Positions 32,313 through 44,021 are shown, counted from the stretch's first letter. The stretch is DNA of 64,000 nt from Blepharisma japonicum (GCA_949751835.1 CATKHK010000082.1:1-64000); one strand, 5' to 3'. The notes: a model not told the origin generated them from the letters alone. Made by a program: numbers and translations.

Positions 32313-32788
32313 GAAATCATTAATAAATAAGGAGCGGGTTTTGTTGTTGAAATTTAGTTAATTATATATGAGTGTAAAATTATTACTGTGTTTTTATATT
32401 TAAAATGATACATATGCTCTTATAACCTCTTCTTTATTGTATTGCTAGTGCTTTATTTTTGCCAATAATTATAGTGAGAATTTGCTTATTTCTTTTGTGA
32501 TTATTATATAAAAAGCTTGGTTAGCAATTAAATGAAAGGAATACACTGAACCCTTGATTTTGATATTTTATACCTCTTTTTATATTTTTTAATTTGGCTG
32601 GGATGCATAACTAAAATGTAAAAATATATGAATAAAAGGATTTAATTAGTTCTCCAGGCATATCTTTTGCCTTTACAAAATAGCTTCCTATTTAAGCCTG
32701 TAAAAGAAAATAGCATTTGCAACGAATCTTTGTTGATGTCTCGAATACACGAATTTTTTATCATTTTTCTGGAGAACTTATAAATAAA
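32313..32788. other. Intergenic region with distant inverted repeat
   Basis: AT-rich spacer upstream of the GDT1-like gene. A 10-bp inverted repeat, AGTTCTCCAG at 32648-32657 and CTGGAGAACT at 32769-32778, bounds a 131-bp segment that ends 10 bp before the ATG. Confidence 0.5.
32648..32778. repeat. 10-bp inverted-repeat-bounded segment
   Basis: Perfect 10-bp arms 111 bp apart. Could be a small non-autonomous element, a retained internally eliminated sequence, or chance. Confidence 0.4.
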
Positions 32789-33406
32789 ATGCAAAATACC
32801 TGCCTGGTAGGCACCGATTTTCAATACGAGACAATTTTAAATGCCTCAATGGCAATCTTTATTGCTGAGATCGGTGACCGTACATTTTTTATCATCACAA
32901 TTCTTGCATTCTCTTATTCAAGATCAGCAATCTTTTTAGGCAATTTACTTGTCATGTCATTTATAGCATTAAGTGCTGCATTTTTAGGTGCAGCCTTAAT
33001 TCTTTTGATAGATCCTTTTTATATTGCTGTTTTTTCTGCTCTTAGTTTCTTTGTTCAAGCATTGATGTGTTTTTATGAATCTTTAGTCAAGGCTAATGAA
33101 GAACTAAATGAAGATGACGAAATTAAAATTGTAGAGCCAACCTGACTTAAAACCTTTTCTAAAACTGCAGTTATGGTATTTCTTGCAGAGTGGGGTGATA
33201 AATCAAATACGACGATTATGGTTTTGTCTGCTGTTTCAAATCCTTTACTTGTAGCAGTTGGAGCTATTTTAGCTTTTGCTGCGCTAGGAGTAATGGCTGT
33301 ATTTTTAGGCCGAATTATTGGCAAGCGTATTTCAGAAAAATATTTCAAATTTGCAGCTGGCATATTTTTTTTGGTTTGCTGCGCAAGAATTGTTATTGAA
33401 GCCTAA
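32789..33406 (+). CDS. GDT1: GDT1/TMEM165 family cation transporter
   Basis: 205 aa from the first ATG. Two halves each carry the family signature E-x-G-D-[KR]-[TS]: IAEIGDRTFFI and LAEWGDKSNTT, within hydrophobic helices; six segments are likely, and a UGA Trp lies between the halves. The family exchanges Ca2+ or Mn2+ for protons in Golgi and related membranes and supports glycosylation. Only an internal upstream TTG frame extends the ORF, so ATG 32789 is preferred; no signal sequence is obvious. Confidence 0.88.
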
Positions 33407-33555
33407 ATAATATAACGTATTTTTAATGTAAAGCACTTCTCTTAATAGCCCATTTTTATGAAAGAGATTAGTCTTCGCATGCCCATAATGAAACAAGAAG
33501 TAGAGTTCAATATTAAAAATGTGTAGAAGTTATAATAAAATTAACAATTTATATA

Positions 33556-35610
33556 TTAATCTGAAAATGAATCACTGCTACTTTCTGCATTACCATACGG
33601 ATTAGCTTTGGCCTGGCTTAAAATTCCTACGCCTTTTATAGTTTTATTGTGAATTTCATTGAAGCGTTTACCCATTTCTTCTTTAAGTTTTTCTTGTGGA
33701 GATTGGACTACAGGGACATTTGATCTCTTTTGAAGGCGATTCTTTAGTTCGGATAGAAAATCGTTGCCTTTGGGGGCTGGAGGCTTTTCTTTGTCTGGGA
33801 AGGAATCTAGAGCCCTTAAGAGGGGAGATTTCTCGGGCTCTGTTGAAGGTTTTTTGAGAGATAAAGATGATAATGTAACTTTTGGAGGATTTGATTTGGA
33901 GGGCGCTGGGGGGAGAGGAGGAGGCGGAGGAGGGTTTGATTTATTTGGAAGGGGTGGAGGTGGGGGAGGGCTGGATTTGTTGGGGAGAGGTGGAGGAGGA
34001 GGAATTGATTTATTAGAAGGAGGGGGTGGTGGCGGAGGCGGAGGTGGGATACTTGATTTATTTTGATTAGATGGAATTGGTGGTGGCACATTTGACTTAT
34101 TTTGAGCTGGTGGAGGTGGAGGAGGGGGATTTGACTTGTTTGATGCTTGTGAAGGAGGCAGTGGGATATTTGATTTATTTGAAAGAGAGATGCTTCTTAT
34201 CTCTTGAGCTTCTGAAAGTTCAGATTTTGAATTAACTGAACCTTCTTTATGCAATTGATTCCCTTTCTGATGTACAATTTCTTGATTTTCTTTTGAATCA
34301 CTAGCTTCTTGCAGATTTATTTGCTTACTGAGCTCTTTGTTTGTCTTGCTTTTCTTAAAAGATTTATTTTTAATCTCTTTTTCTTCATTAGTGGTATCAA
34401 CTTGACTTATTGAAGCCTTATTATTTTCCTCTTTAAGTGCATCTTCACTACTTTTCTTAATAGAAAAACTTTTTTCTTTAATTGAGCCCGATTTAACATT
34501 TTCTTTTTCAACCATAATAGGTAACTTGATTTTAGAGCTAGACTTTATTGATGCCTTCATCTGTTTCTTGCTGTCATTCGCTTCGCTTTTCCTTTCATCT
34601 TCTGAAATGAAATCATTCTCTTCTACTCTTATATCCAGCATTGCTAATCTTTTCCCATGTTTACTTTCTACTTTTTCTTGCTCTTTAGGTAGGCTGTCCT
34701 CTTTACTTGGCAGTTTATGTGCTTGCACATTTTCGCTTTTCTGCTCTCCCTTTGACCCTTTCTTTTCTTCTTTCATATCCTCAAATTTTTTGTCTCATTT
34801 CATTTCTTTGTCTCCATGGATTTCATATTTTTCCTCTTCCAGATCCTCCACTTTGATTTCAACGCTTTCTTCATTAATTTCTTTCACCACACTTTTTGGA
34901 GACATCGGGTCTAGATATAAGCTAATCACGCTATCTCTAATTACATCTGCCTTTTCCCTGTACTCTCTTAATGCAATTCTTTCCTTTGCTGCTTGTTCTT
35001 TAAATCTTTTAAATAAATTCTGCTCCTTCATGTTCCCTTTAGATTGATAAGCTCAGTCAATGATCTCTTCCAGCTCATTTCTTCCTTTAGAAATATAGGA
35101 GCCTCTAGCGTTTTCCAAAAATAATTTAATGATGTTCTCTTTCTTCTTTTTCTTCTCTAACAATTCATCCTTTACAAGCCTCCATTTCAGCTCTCCACAT
35201 GCCTCAAATGAATATAAATCATTATAGAAATGGAAATAAGGGAAGACTCCTTTGATTTCATTCTTAACCTCTTCTGAAGATTTAACAATATCGTCATAGG
35301 AAACATTTTCTCCTTGCTTTCCTTGGCAAAACGATTTTTTGAAATTTTCGATTAATTCTTTTAATTTACAGGTGAGATAGTTCTCAGTTTCTTCTTGGCT
35401 CTTAGGGTTGCGCTTATTTATGATTTCCGAGTTTGAGCTCATAATAAATTGTTGGATGCAGATTTTCTTGTTATAACTAATGATTTCTTTGGCTTGCTTG
35501 TGGGTAAGATTTTTAGAAATAACTCTTTGTCTTAGTTCAAAATCAATATCTACTTTTTGCACTGCTTGCACATGTTTGGCTGGCTTCTTTTTAGAGCAGC
35601 AACCTCCCAT
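33556..35610 (-). CDS. Polyproline protein with acylated N-terminus
   Basis: 684 aa; two UGA Trp codons join three segments. The start MGGCCSKKK has Gly2 and Cys4-Cys5, a dual myristoylation/palmitoylation pattern. A helical region (residues 1-260), then a long charged Lys/Glu/Ser region, then a run of proline blocks separated by NKS spacers (about residues 480-580), then GNDFLSELKNRLQKRS, which resembles an actin-binding WH2 or GAB-type helix. Profilin/actin regulation at membranes is a plausible guess. The family is not identified. Confidence 0.6.
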
Positions 35611-35810
35611 ATTTAAATTCTAAAAGTTAGTTACATCGACATAAAATTTAAGGTAGAATTATTACAATTAAAAATGCAAAGATCTTTTATAAGTTAGCTT
35701 TTTAGTATTTTTGCTACAATTTTTAAAAATATATGGAATTGGAGAAAAAATACTAGATTAGAGTAATTTATGTTATGAATATAATTATTAACAAAGATTA
35801 GTAATGAGAA

Positions 35811-36857
35811 TTACTCAAGACTAGCTTTAATCAAGGCTACGAGCATATCTTTTCTATAATCTTCCAAAGGCAATTCTTCTTTGTTATCATTGATAATAAG
35901 TTCAGCTTTCATGCACACATAAACTCCGCTATCTTGAGCTGAGTGGCTCTTCACAAGTTTGCTTGGCACATAAAAGAGGTTCCGCCACTCGCTTTCTTCA
36001 AGAGATTTGTTATGATGAGTCAATAAAAATCCTCTTAAAAAGTTAAAAAGCCCATTCAACAAATTATGAATTTGTAGATGCTCTTTGGAAGGATCGTAAT
36101 AGTACACTTGCTTTTCCTTTGTGTTAAGGACGAGTAAAGTCCAATGATCGGCCAGCAAAGGAAAGAGAAGATAGGTATAATTCAAAATATTTTCTTTTGA
36201 ATGGATAATGTTTTTTGAACCGGAAAAAACCTCTTCCGAAAAATCTGATCTTGATATCAAAACTCTTCCTCTCATTTCAGCTTTTTGACGTTTATAGCTT
36301 GCTTTAAGCATCCTCATGTATATGTTCACGATTTTTTCAGGCAAGTCTATAGGTTCGTTGAAAGACCTTAGCTCGCTCCTCGTTAATGATTGATTTCGAA
36401 TCCGCAAAATTACTTCGTCTGGATCTTTTTCTGGATTAAAAATATCAGCTAAGATTTCTTCGATTTTTCTTATCTGCTCGATTTTTTCTGATGTCAAGCG
36501 CAAACGATTGCTAAATGAGTCTAATGCTCGTATGTTTAGCTGCTGAAATTCTTCATTTTGAGAGTCCGAACTTATTCAACTGGCTAAAACATCAGAATTT
36601 TGAGGCTTATTTAAATTTAAAGTTTGCAATTTTTGATGGGTCAACCCAGAATTCTTTTTACGTTTGGGCTTTAGAAATTCTGGTAGCAAATGGGTTTGAA
36701 GATTTTTCTTTGTAAAAATTCTGGTGTATGCAGAGGAATTTTCACGGGATGTAATTCGGCTGCTGTTTCCAATTGTACTTCTTGTTACATTTGATTGCTG
36801 ACTTTTTGAGAAATCTGAGGCTTCATTAGCATTTTGTGATATGCCATTCAAATCCAT
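35811..36857 (-). CDS. Ulp1/SENP-fold protein, catalytic Cys replaced by Ser
   Basis: 348 aa with one UGA Trp. Residues 1-100 are disordered. The C-terminal domain has the C48 peptidase pattern: FPLLADHWTLLVLN (His238), VYYYDPSKEH (Asp255) and SAQDSGVYVCM. In active Ulp1/SENP enzymes this last block is DCGxYVC; here the nucleophile position is Ser310 (AGC) and only the later Cys315 remains. The Gln that normally precedes the Cys by six is also displaced. So the fold of a SUMO/NEDD8 protease is likely, but cysteine protease activity is doubtful. Confidence 0.75.
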
Positions 36858-37412
36858 TTAATTTTCTTATGGTGCAGTAGGCACTCTTAGATATCGTTGA
36901 TCCAATAACTAAAAAAATTAATTTTATTGGTTAATTAAACAGAGAGAAATTTCATATTGAGATAAAATCTTATTTATTATAGAGATTTACTTGAAATGGC
37001 CTGAAGTTTTTAAAATATTATGCATGCTATATATTAAGTAAAATAGCTTACTATAAAGGTTACTTCTAATTTTTTAATCTTTATTATGCATGAAATCAGC
37101 TTGAAAAATAGCATATTATAACATTTTTAAACTGTTTCTTGAGATGATCAAATAGATAAAATAAAAAATTTATTTTCTTAAAATAGTTCTTCCTTGGAGG
37201 AGCTTAATATTTTGAAATTTTAAAATTTTCATTATATAAAAAATCTGGTCACTTAGTTTAATTCGATTTTCTATTTAAAATTTCCATTTTAAATTAATTT
37301 GATAAAATAATAAGACATTTACCTTAATTTTAACATTTTTTATGAATAAGATTTCTCATTTCAGATAATCCACATTTTAAATTTCAATAAAATTAGCGTA
37401 ATGAATAAAAAT
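36858..37412. other. Intergenic region, nothing recognised
   Basis: AT-rich spacer between the Ulp1-like gene and the tRNA. No open frame or structure seen. Confidence 0.45.
37405..37411 (-). terminator. Pol III terminator of tRNA-Ile
   Basis: T run on the minus strand starting one base past the discriminator base. Confidence 0.7.
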
Positions 37413-37485
37413 GGTCCCAGTGAGGATCGAACTCACGACCTCTGCGTTATTAGCACAGCGCTCTAACCAGCTGAGCTATGGGACC
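37413..37485 (-). tRNA. tRNA-Ile (anticodon AAT)
   Basis: 73-nt cloverleaf on the minus strand. Acceptor GGTCCCA pairs with TGGGACC, D arm GCTC/GAGC, anticodon stem CTGTG/CGCAG with loop CTAATAA (anticodon AAT), T arm GTGAG/CTCAC with TTCGATC loop. No intron. A TTTTT run follows directly after the discriminator, a Pol III terminator. Confidence 0.97.
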
Positions 37486-38169
37486 TACACAATTTTTAAT
37501 AGCTTTAAGCATAAATATATATAATTTTCACTGAACTTTGAAGGTTTGAGCACACCGATACCTATAACATACAGCTTTATCTTTATTTTTACTACAATTT
37601 TTGCAAGCTGGAAATAATTTTTCCCAAAATAATTATTTTTATAAAAATATCCTAATTCTATAGTAAACATTTAAACTTAGAATGCTTATGAATTAAAAAA
37701 CAAAGTAAATCAATCAGCATTCGATATTGGCATTATATAAAAATTAAAAACAAAATTACTTATAGAACTCTTTGATAATAACTTGCTTTACAAACAGTAG
37801 AAAAGTTTAAAATTCAAAAAATTCACATTCAAATCTTATTTGATAAATCATTAATATTTAGTTTTATAAATTTTATAAATATTTACACTTTTATAAAATA
37901 TCAATTTTTCCTAAAAGGGTTTTGAAAATATTGCTTACCAATACCTCACTTTCAAAATCAAATCAGTAATAAAAATCTAGCAGAAATAATACTTGTTTGT
38001 TATTAAATGCTCATAAAAATATTAGGATAATTTTTATTGGATTTTTGATTTTGGCTTGATGCTAAGATTTTTAAATTTAAAACGATAATAAAAGACTTTA
38101 AATAATAAAGCTAAGCTAGGAATAATATAAAAAACTATAACCATTGCCCAAAAAAATATAAAAAGCTTA
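37486..38169. other. Intergenic region between tRNA and 5S rRNA
   Basis: AT-rich; a short minus-strand open frame at 37485-37670 has no protein-like features and abuts the tRNA. Nothing else recognised. Confidence 0.45.
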
Positions 38170-38287
38170 GCTGTCAGCACGAGGGCTTCCCTGGCGGTCC
38201 CCCACCCAAGTACTAACCTCGCCTTATGCCGCTTAACTTCAGAGTTCGGATGGGATCTGGTGCGTTAGGCATAGTATGGCCGACAAC
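38170..38287 (-). rRNA. 5S ribosomal RNA
   Basis: 118 nt on the minus strand. Helix I GTTGTCGGC pairs (with G-U) to GCTGACAGC. Eukaryotic 5S landmarks are present in order: CCATACTATG, GATCCCATCCGAACTC, AAGTTAAGCGGC (box A region), TTAGTACTTGG and the GGGGGACCGCC block. Single copy here, followed by T runs (TTTTTATATTTTTTT) about five bases downstream as terminator. Confidence 0.97.
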
Positions 38288-38674
38288 GAGAAATATTATT
38301 TATTGAGGTATAAATATAACTTATTTTCCACCTCAATACCATCTTCCATCTTAAATATATAAAAGGGGATGAAAATTTCTGAGATTATTATTTGAATAAA
38401 TAAAACAATACATTTGAAATTTAATATCCTTATTTCAATAATAATTAATATGAATAATTTGAAATATAAAATATTAAAGTAAAAATTAATCTGAATGAGA
38501 ATTTTAACTCAATATATCATTTGCCTAATTAATAAAATAATATTAATGAAATTATTAAAAATAGGATCTTTAATTTAAGAGATTTTCAGAAGCAAATTAA
38601 AATTTTTTTATTCAATTTTGTTTTTCCAAAACGATTAGTCTTTGCCTGAAAAATTTACTATATTTTTGACAAAA
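38288..38674. other. Intergenic region, nothing recognised
   Basis: AT-rich spacer between the 5S start and the next plus-strand gene. Confidence 0.45.
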
Positions 38675-39259
38675 ATGTCATCACTTAGGTCTTCAAAAGA
38701 TTACAGCAATAAAGAAAGATTCTTCGAATCGAAATATAAAGTCGACAAATTTAGTAGACAAAGCTCTAATGATAGACTAAACGATTTTAAGCAAAAATTA
38801 GAATCATCATTTAAAAGCCAAAAATCAAACCAAAGCAATTGAAAGGCTTTTCGTAGTGAACTAAAAACAAAGTCAACAGCCTCATCATCATTGATTCCAA
38901 GCCTTTCTCACTATCAAGATATATCATACTTTAGACCTACAACTCCAACTTCACCAAAGCCTGGATCCCCATTATTCAGGATAAAACCTCAAATTGATGA
39001 ATTTTTCAAAGGCTTCAATGCTTCAAGATCTCCCACCCCAATTACTGTATCTCCAAAAGCTAAAAGTTCATGACTAAATCTAAATTCGAATAAAAAATCC
39101 CTTCAAGATGCAGTTAGCATTGAAAACCTACGAAAAGGTATCGAGATTTTGGAAGAAATGAATGATCAAGATTTTAGAAGACTCCCTTCAAGCTACACGC
39201 AAGATCTATCAAAATTCTGTAGGCAAGCATTAAATAAAATAAAAGGATTTGACTTTTAA
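38675..39259 (+). CDS. Disordered Ser/Pro protein, unknown
   Basis: 194 aa from the first ATG with two UGA Trp codons. N-terminal 70 residues are Ser/Lys-rich, the centre has Pro-directed sites (RPTTPTSPKPGSPLF, RSPTPITVSP), and the C-terminus holds a helix ENLRKGIEILEEMNDQDFRR. No family known. The in-frame extension upstream has no ATG. Confidence 0.6.
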
Positions 39260-39328
39260 GTTATTATTACTTTTATGATTTTAGCTTTAAAATAATTAGT
39301 TTAGCTATAAATTTACCATATTTTAAAA

Positions 39329-40645
39329 ATGAAGAGGTTTGAAGTATCTAGCGGGACTAAGAGAAGAAGGCAAGAAGAGCTGCTTTCAGAGCTTGATCAA
39401 GAAAAAGCTGAAAACAGACAATTGAGAAAAAGACTGAAAGAAGCTGAATATGAAATCGCAGAGCTTAACCGTAAAATTAGTTTGGATACTCTTGCAGAGA
39501 ACGATAAAGAAGGTGATCAGTCTAATTTGGAAGTGTACAGAAGTATGAAAAGCCTTAAGCGTAACCTAAAATCATCAATTGAAAACTGTGAGACTAAAGA
39601 TAGAAAGATACAAGAGTTGATAATTGAAATTTCTAGACTTAATGATGAACTTGATATATCAATTTCACAGTTGAATGAGTACAAAAATAAAGAAAGCAGA
39701 TATAATGCTTTTAGAGAAAAAATTGATAGATTGGGAGCAATTGAAATAAAAAATAAAGAACTAGAAGAGCAATATGAACAATCAGTCCAAGACAAAACTT
39801 TATTATTAATAGAAATACAAAAACTCAGATTAAATGAGAAAAGCAGCGAAAAATTAGAAAAAGAAATTGAAGATATGACCGAAAGGTACGTCCAAGCTTT
39901 AGCACAGATTTCTGAAAAGCAAAAAAGTAACGAGATATTAAAGAAGATGCTGGAGGATAAAACTAGAGAGCTAGAAAAAATGAAAATTCTTGAAGGAGAA
40001 GTCACAATGCTTAGAAATAAATATGAAACACCATTTTCTAGTCAAAGAACAAGCTTGGGAACTGATGCCCCACCATTATGAATTGAAGAATATGAGCTTA
40101 AATTAAAAGAGCTACAAAATCAGAACCAGCAATTAAAAAACACATTATGAAATAATATTGAAGTCTGCACTCTAGATAGCTTGATGGCACAGATAGAAAC
40201 ACTTACAAGCATAAAAGAAGATTCGTTCTTGAAATATGCCCGCCTGCAGTGCTCTTACCACGAGCTCGAATATAGATCAGAAGCAATTGAAGAGTCTTTA
40301 AAAGAGCAAATACACAGTCTTACCAGGAATTACACATTAATAGAGGCCAAGCTTGAGTATCAAAAAGTACTGAATCAGGAATTGGATTCAAGGCTAAATA
40401 ACTGCAAGGCTTGTCAAGAACTGAGGGAAGAACTCAAAATCATGGAGGACAGATGCAATAAATTAAATAGTAGACTAGAAACTAGAACAAATATTATTGA
40501 GCAAGAGCAAAAAAGGCTTAAAGATCTTAGACTTTTGTATGAAAACGGTGTAAGAGAATTAGACGAGTTGAAACAAGAGCACTATAGGCTTAAAGAAAAG
40601 TTTGAAAGGGATATAGAATTAACCGAAAATGGAAATTCTAAATAG
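39329..40645 (+). CDS. Coiled-coil protein, unknown
   Basis: 438 aa, two UGA Trp codons near 40079 and 40148. Residues 15-235 and 250-430 are nearly continuous heptad coiled coil rich in Lys, Glu and Leu, with a short break (TPFSSQRTSLGTDAPPL). The second half has LDSRLNNCKACQELREELK. Likely a structural cytoskeletal protein; not recognised. Confidence 0.65.
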
Positions 40646-40884
40646 GAATGTACAATAAGATTACAAAAAATTAGAATTAACATTTATAGATTCTGAATAA
40701 TGCTATAAGTCAAAGGGAATTAAATAATTCTATTTTTAAAACGTTTTCTGATAATTTATAAGCTCGGATTATCATTATCAAATATAAAGAATTTTTTTTT
40801 TTAAAACAAAATAAGAGGGACGAATTTTAATGTAAAGAAAATTTACTTATGAACACGGTAAATTTAATATATATATATAACTAT

Positions 40885-41262
40885 TTAGACTGCTTCTAAA
40901 ACTCCGAGGATTATTGCACTTCTTCTTCTCTGATAAGCAGAGCCATCATGTGAGAATGAAGATCTGCTCGCCAATCTGAGAGAAGAATCATCTTTTATAT
41001 TGATAGAAATTTCTTCATCAGATAAATCAACTGGATCTTGGAAATTCTGCCCAGATCGTTTTTGTTCTTTAAATTGCATAACAACATCATTTAAGTCTTT
41101 AAGTTGCTGTGGGCAATCAAAGTAAACGCTATCGCATAGCTTTATCTGCCCGTTTTCATCCCCACTTTCATCTTCACTCTCATTTTCACTCTGACTAGTA
41201 CTGGAAATCGACAGTGATGATAAGTGCATGAATCTAGGGAAATTTGTATCAGAATTAGACAT
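40885..41262 (-). CDS. Small acidic Ser-rich protein, unknown
   Basis: 125 aa. Ser/Glu/Asp-rich N-terminus (SENESEDESGDENG), then a helical DLNDVVMQFKEQKR, and a hydrophobic C-terminus SAIILGVLEAV preceded by RRR. Not recognised. Converges with the coiled-coil gene. Confidence 0.5.
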   Translation of the reverse strand: MSNSDTNFPRFMHLSSLSISSTSQSENESEDESGDENGQIKLCDSVYFDCPQQLKDLNDVVMQFKEQKRSGQNFQDPVDLSDEEISINIKDDSSLRLASRSSFSHDGSAYQRRRSAIILGVLEAV

Positions 41263-41937
41263 ATTATAAACAGGATCTCTATTTTTTTTAAAGTCTTTGA
41301 TTTTTATTTAGATGAAACTGTTTCACTTAAGCAGTTCAAAAAACAATTTATTATTTATAAAATTAAGGCCTTAATTTTATCAAGAATTTTCAAAATTTGA
41401 TGTCAAATGTGAATTATTTATTACTCTGATTTGACTGTAAAATACTGAAATAAAAAGTTTTGATGAATAGTTTAACTTAAAAATCTATTTTTTGACTAGA
41501 CAAATCAGTGCATCAGAAATAACTTTATAATACCTTACATTTTTTTTCCCAATTCTGTATATTCAGAAATAAACAAATTACGTAGAAAATTGAATTAAAA
41601 ATATAGCTATTATATAATTTTTGTTTTTAAGCTAATTTCCCTTATATAAAACTGCTTTTTCTAGCTAAAATTAATTATTTTCTATTTGCATTCCTCCATC
41701 TCGTTAATTGAATTTATTCTAGAAACCTATGTAGAATTACTCCAATTCTGATCTTAATTCTCTGCTCAAAATATCATACATTATTTGTATAACTATTTCA
41801 AAATCAAAACTCTTTCATCCTCCATCACATTAAAAATGCCATCAATGTAAAATCAGTTAATCACTAAAAAATAGTCAAACTGGCTGAATTATTTTAAATG
41901 GCAGCTATTTAAGAAAAATAAATATAATCTATATCTT
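41263..41937. other. Intergenic region between divergent genes
   Basis: About 675 bp AT-rich; no coding frame, tRNA or repeat recognised. Confidence 0.45.
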
Positions 41938-42681
41938 ATGGAACCTTGCAATCATTATGAAAGAGGCTGCGACCTCTTGTCAGCCTGCTGTAATGAATTT
42001 TTTGCCTGTAGATACTGCCACGACAAAGAGAAGTACGAGGACGAAAAAGATTTCTCAAAAAAGCATAAAATGATCAGATCAGACGTAACTACAATCAGAT
42101 GTCGGGCTTGTCAAGCAACGCAGGGCTTAAATCAATATTGTATAAATTGTAATACATGCATGGGAGCTTATTTTTGTGCAATTTGTCATTTATATGACAG
42201 CGACTTAAGCAAAAACATTTACCACTGCGATAAATGTGGTATATGTAGGGTGGGGCCAAGAGAAAAGTACTTTCACTGCGATACATGTGAAGCATGCCTA
42301 AGCGTAAGTCTCAGGAACTCTCATACATGCCGCCCAGGAATTCTTAAATCGAACTGTGCTGTGTGTCAAGAAGACATGTTCACCAGCAGGCAACGGGCAA
42401 TGCCAATGAGCTGTGGACATTTCATACATAATGCATGTTTGAGAGATATGATGGCTCATCATAGATATACTTGCCCCATTTGCTGCAAGTCTATTGCAGA
42501 TTTCTCGGATTTTTATCAAAAAATTGATGAGGAAGTTTCGAATACTCCAATGCCAGAAGAATATCAAAATATTGATTGTAATATCCTCTGCAACGACTGC
42601 TTAAAGAGAAATAGAGTGAGATTTCATGTAATCGGGATGAAATGTCCTGACTGTGGGTCATATAATACAACCAGGTATTAA
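41938..42681 (+). CDS. RCHY1: CHY/RING zinc-finger E3 ubiquitin ligase (RCHY1/Pirh2 type)
   Basis: 247 aa. N-terminal CHY finger (CNHYERGCDLLSACCNEFFACRYCHD), a CTCHY-type segment (YCINCNTCMGAYFCAICHLYD through CDTCEACLS), then a C3H2C3 RING (NCAVCQEDMF..SCGHFIHNACL..YTCPICCKS) and a final zinc ribbon (CNDCLKR..MKCPDCGSYN). The order is that of RCHY1/Pirh2 and plant MIEL/BRUTUS-type ligases. Ubiquitylates substrates; targets unknown. Converges with the B-box GTPase gene, 24 bp apart. Confidence 0.93.
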   Translation: MEPCNHYERGCDLLSACCNEFFACRYCHDKEKYEDEKDFSKKHKMIRSDVTTIRCRACQATQGLNQYCINCNTCMGAYFCAICHLYDSDLSKNIYHCDKCGICRVGPREKYFHCDTCEACLSVSLRNSHTCRPGILKSNCAVCQEDMFTSRQRAMPMSCGHFIHNACLRDMMAHHRYTCPICCKSIADFSDFYQKIDEEVSNTPMPEEYQNIDCNILCNDCLKRNRVRFHVIGMKCPDCGSYNTTRY

Positions 42682-42705
42682 TTATAAAATAATAAACAAT
42701 TTACA

Positions 42706-43986
42706 TTAATTGCTTTTATAAATTCTTCTCCTATAAATTTCCCTCATTAATCTTTTTAAAAGTTCATTAACATGGTCAGGATTTTGGCAGCAAATTTCAT
42801 CATACAGAGCTCCGTTATTTTTAGCAAATTCTTGACCTCTTTCGAATGATATAAACCTTGATCGAGGGTTGTGAGTAGTAACATCTAGCCTTGTGCCAAC
42901 CAAAATGATGACTGAAAGCGGATCTGATTCTTTTGCAAATTCTTCTAAACGCTTCTCTAGTCCAAAAAATGTGATTTCTCTTGTTAAATCAAATAAAAGA
43001 AGCCCACCAAAGGCTCCATACATGCAAGATTTATTGATGGCTGAAAAATTGTTAGAAGTTGAAATGTCTCAAACGTTAGCTTCAATTGAATTTTCAATGA
43101 AATTGACCATTCTTGATGCATATCCTATCCCAGGCTTGCGATTGTATCCACCATGATTTGCCATAAAAGTCGATAATAAAGTTGTTTTCCCTACTCCACG
43201 GTCTCCAATTAAGATAACTTTATAATTTGACTTGCTAGAACTTCAAGACTTTGATAATAAATTTGCTTGGGCATCTAAAATTTTTTTCTCCGACATACTC
43301 AATTTAGTGGCCAGTAAATGGAATGGCTCTTTCCGAGTAACTTCTAAAGGCTTAAAAATGTCATTTTTACTTTCATATGGCTTCGCCCAGCTTTTTGGAG
43401 TTGACCTCAGCTCTTCTATTTGTAAAGACGTGTTATTTTCATCAAAAACTGGAGAAGTCGATAAAAAATGTATCCTTGATGAAGGTCTTGTAGAAAATCT
43501 CTGTCTTGATGCGTCCTCTTTTAAAATTGAGCTAAAAGAAGACAATGGGCGGGGTTTGACTTCTATTTGAGGAATCGGCGTTTTAGTAGGCGGTATATGC
43601 AATGCTGGCATTTCTTCACTGCTTTCAGACGAATTTTGTTCTTCGTTTGGCTCTAATTCTAGCTCAGCTCTCAATTTTTGTATTTTTGAGTCAACCAAAG
43701 AATTCGTCCTTTCTTTGAATTTTTGTAGTTTTTGTACCTGAGTTTCTATTTTGCTGTGCTTTATATTCTCATGGCTGTGTATAATGCATTCTTCTGCATT
43801 ATCAGCATCTTCACTTGCTTCAAGCAATAACGTCAATAAAGGATGAGTCAAAGAAACAGGCCGATGCTCATTTCCTTCAGAACTCGATATATGTGTCAAT
43901 AAGCAGTTATCACATAAGTGCCTTTCCAAGCAAACACAAATAAATGAAGCCTCCATGGTTTTGCAATCTTGGCAACTTTCTCCCAT
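42706..43986 (-). CDS. B-box zinc finger fused to a degenerate Rab-like GTPase
   Basis: 426 aa with UGA Trp codons. Residues 1-45 form a B-box-like finger (CQDCKTMEASFICVCLERHLCDNCLLTH). A middle linker has a helix and Ser/Pro stretches. From about residue 250: VILIGDRGVGKTTLLSTF (complete P-loop), then ANVWDIST where Rabs have WDTAGQ, GGLLLFDLT, and VGTRLDV where Rabs have GNKxD. So GTP-binding G1 is intact, G3 lacks the Gly/Gln and G4 lacks Asn. Similar in plan to TRIM23/ARD1 (RING/B-box plus ARF). Either atypical nucleotide binding or loss of hydrolysis. Confidence 0.75.
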
Positions 43987-44021
43987 TTATAGTTTATTTG
44001 AAAAGTGAGAGTAAGCTAGTA

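Noticed and set aside
33764-34066. Gly-rich plus-strand open frame
   Set aside because: It is the complement of proline repeats in the minus-strand polyproline gene.
37485-37670. Minus-strand 61-codon ORF beside the tRNA
   Set aside because: It ends at the tRNA gene edge, has low-complexity composition and no supporting feature.
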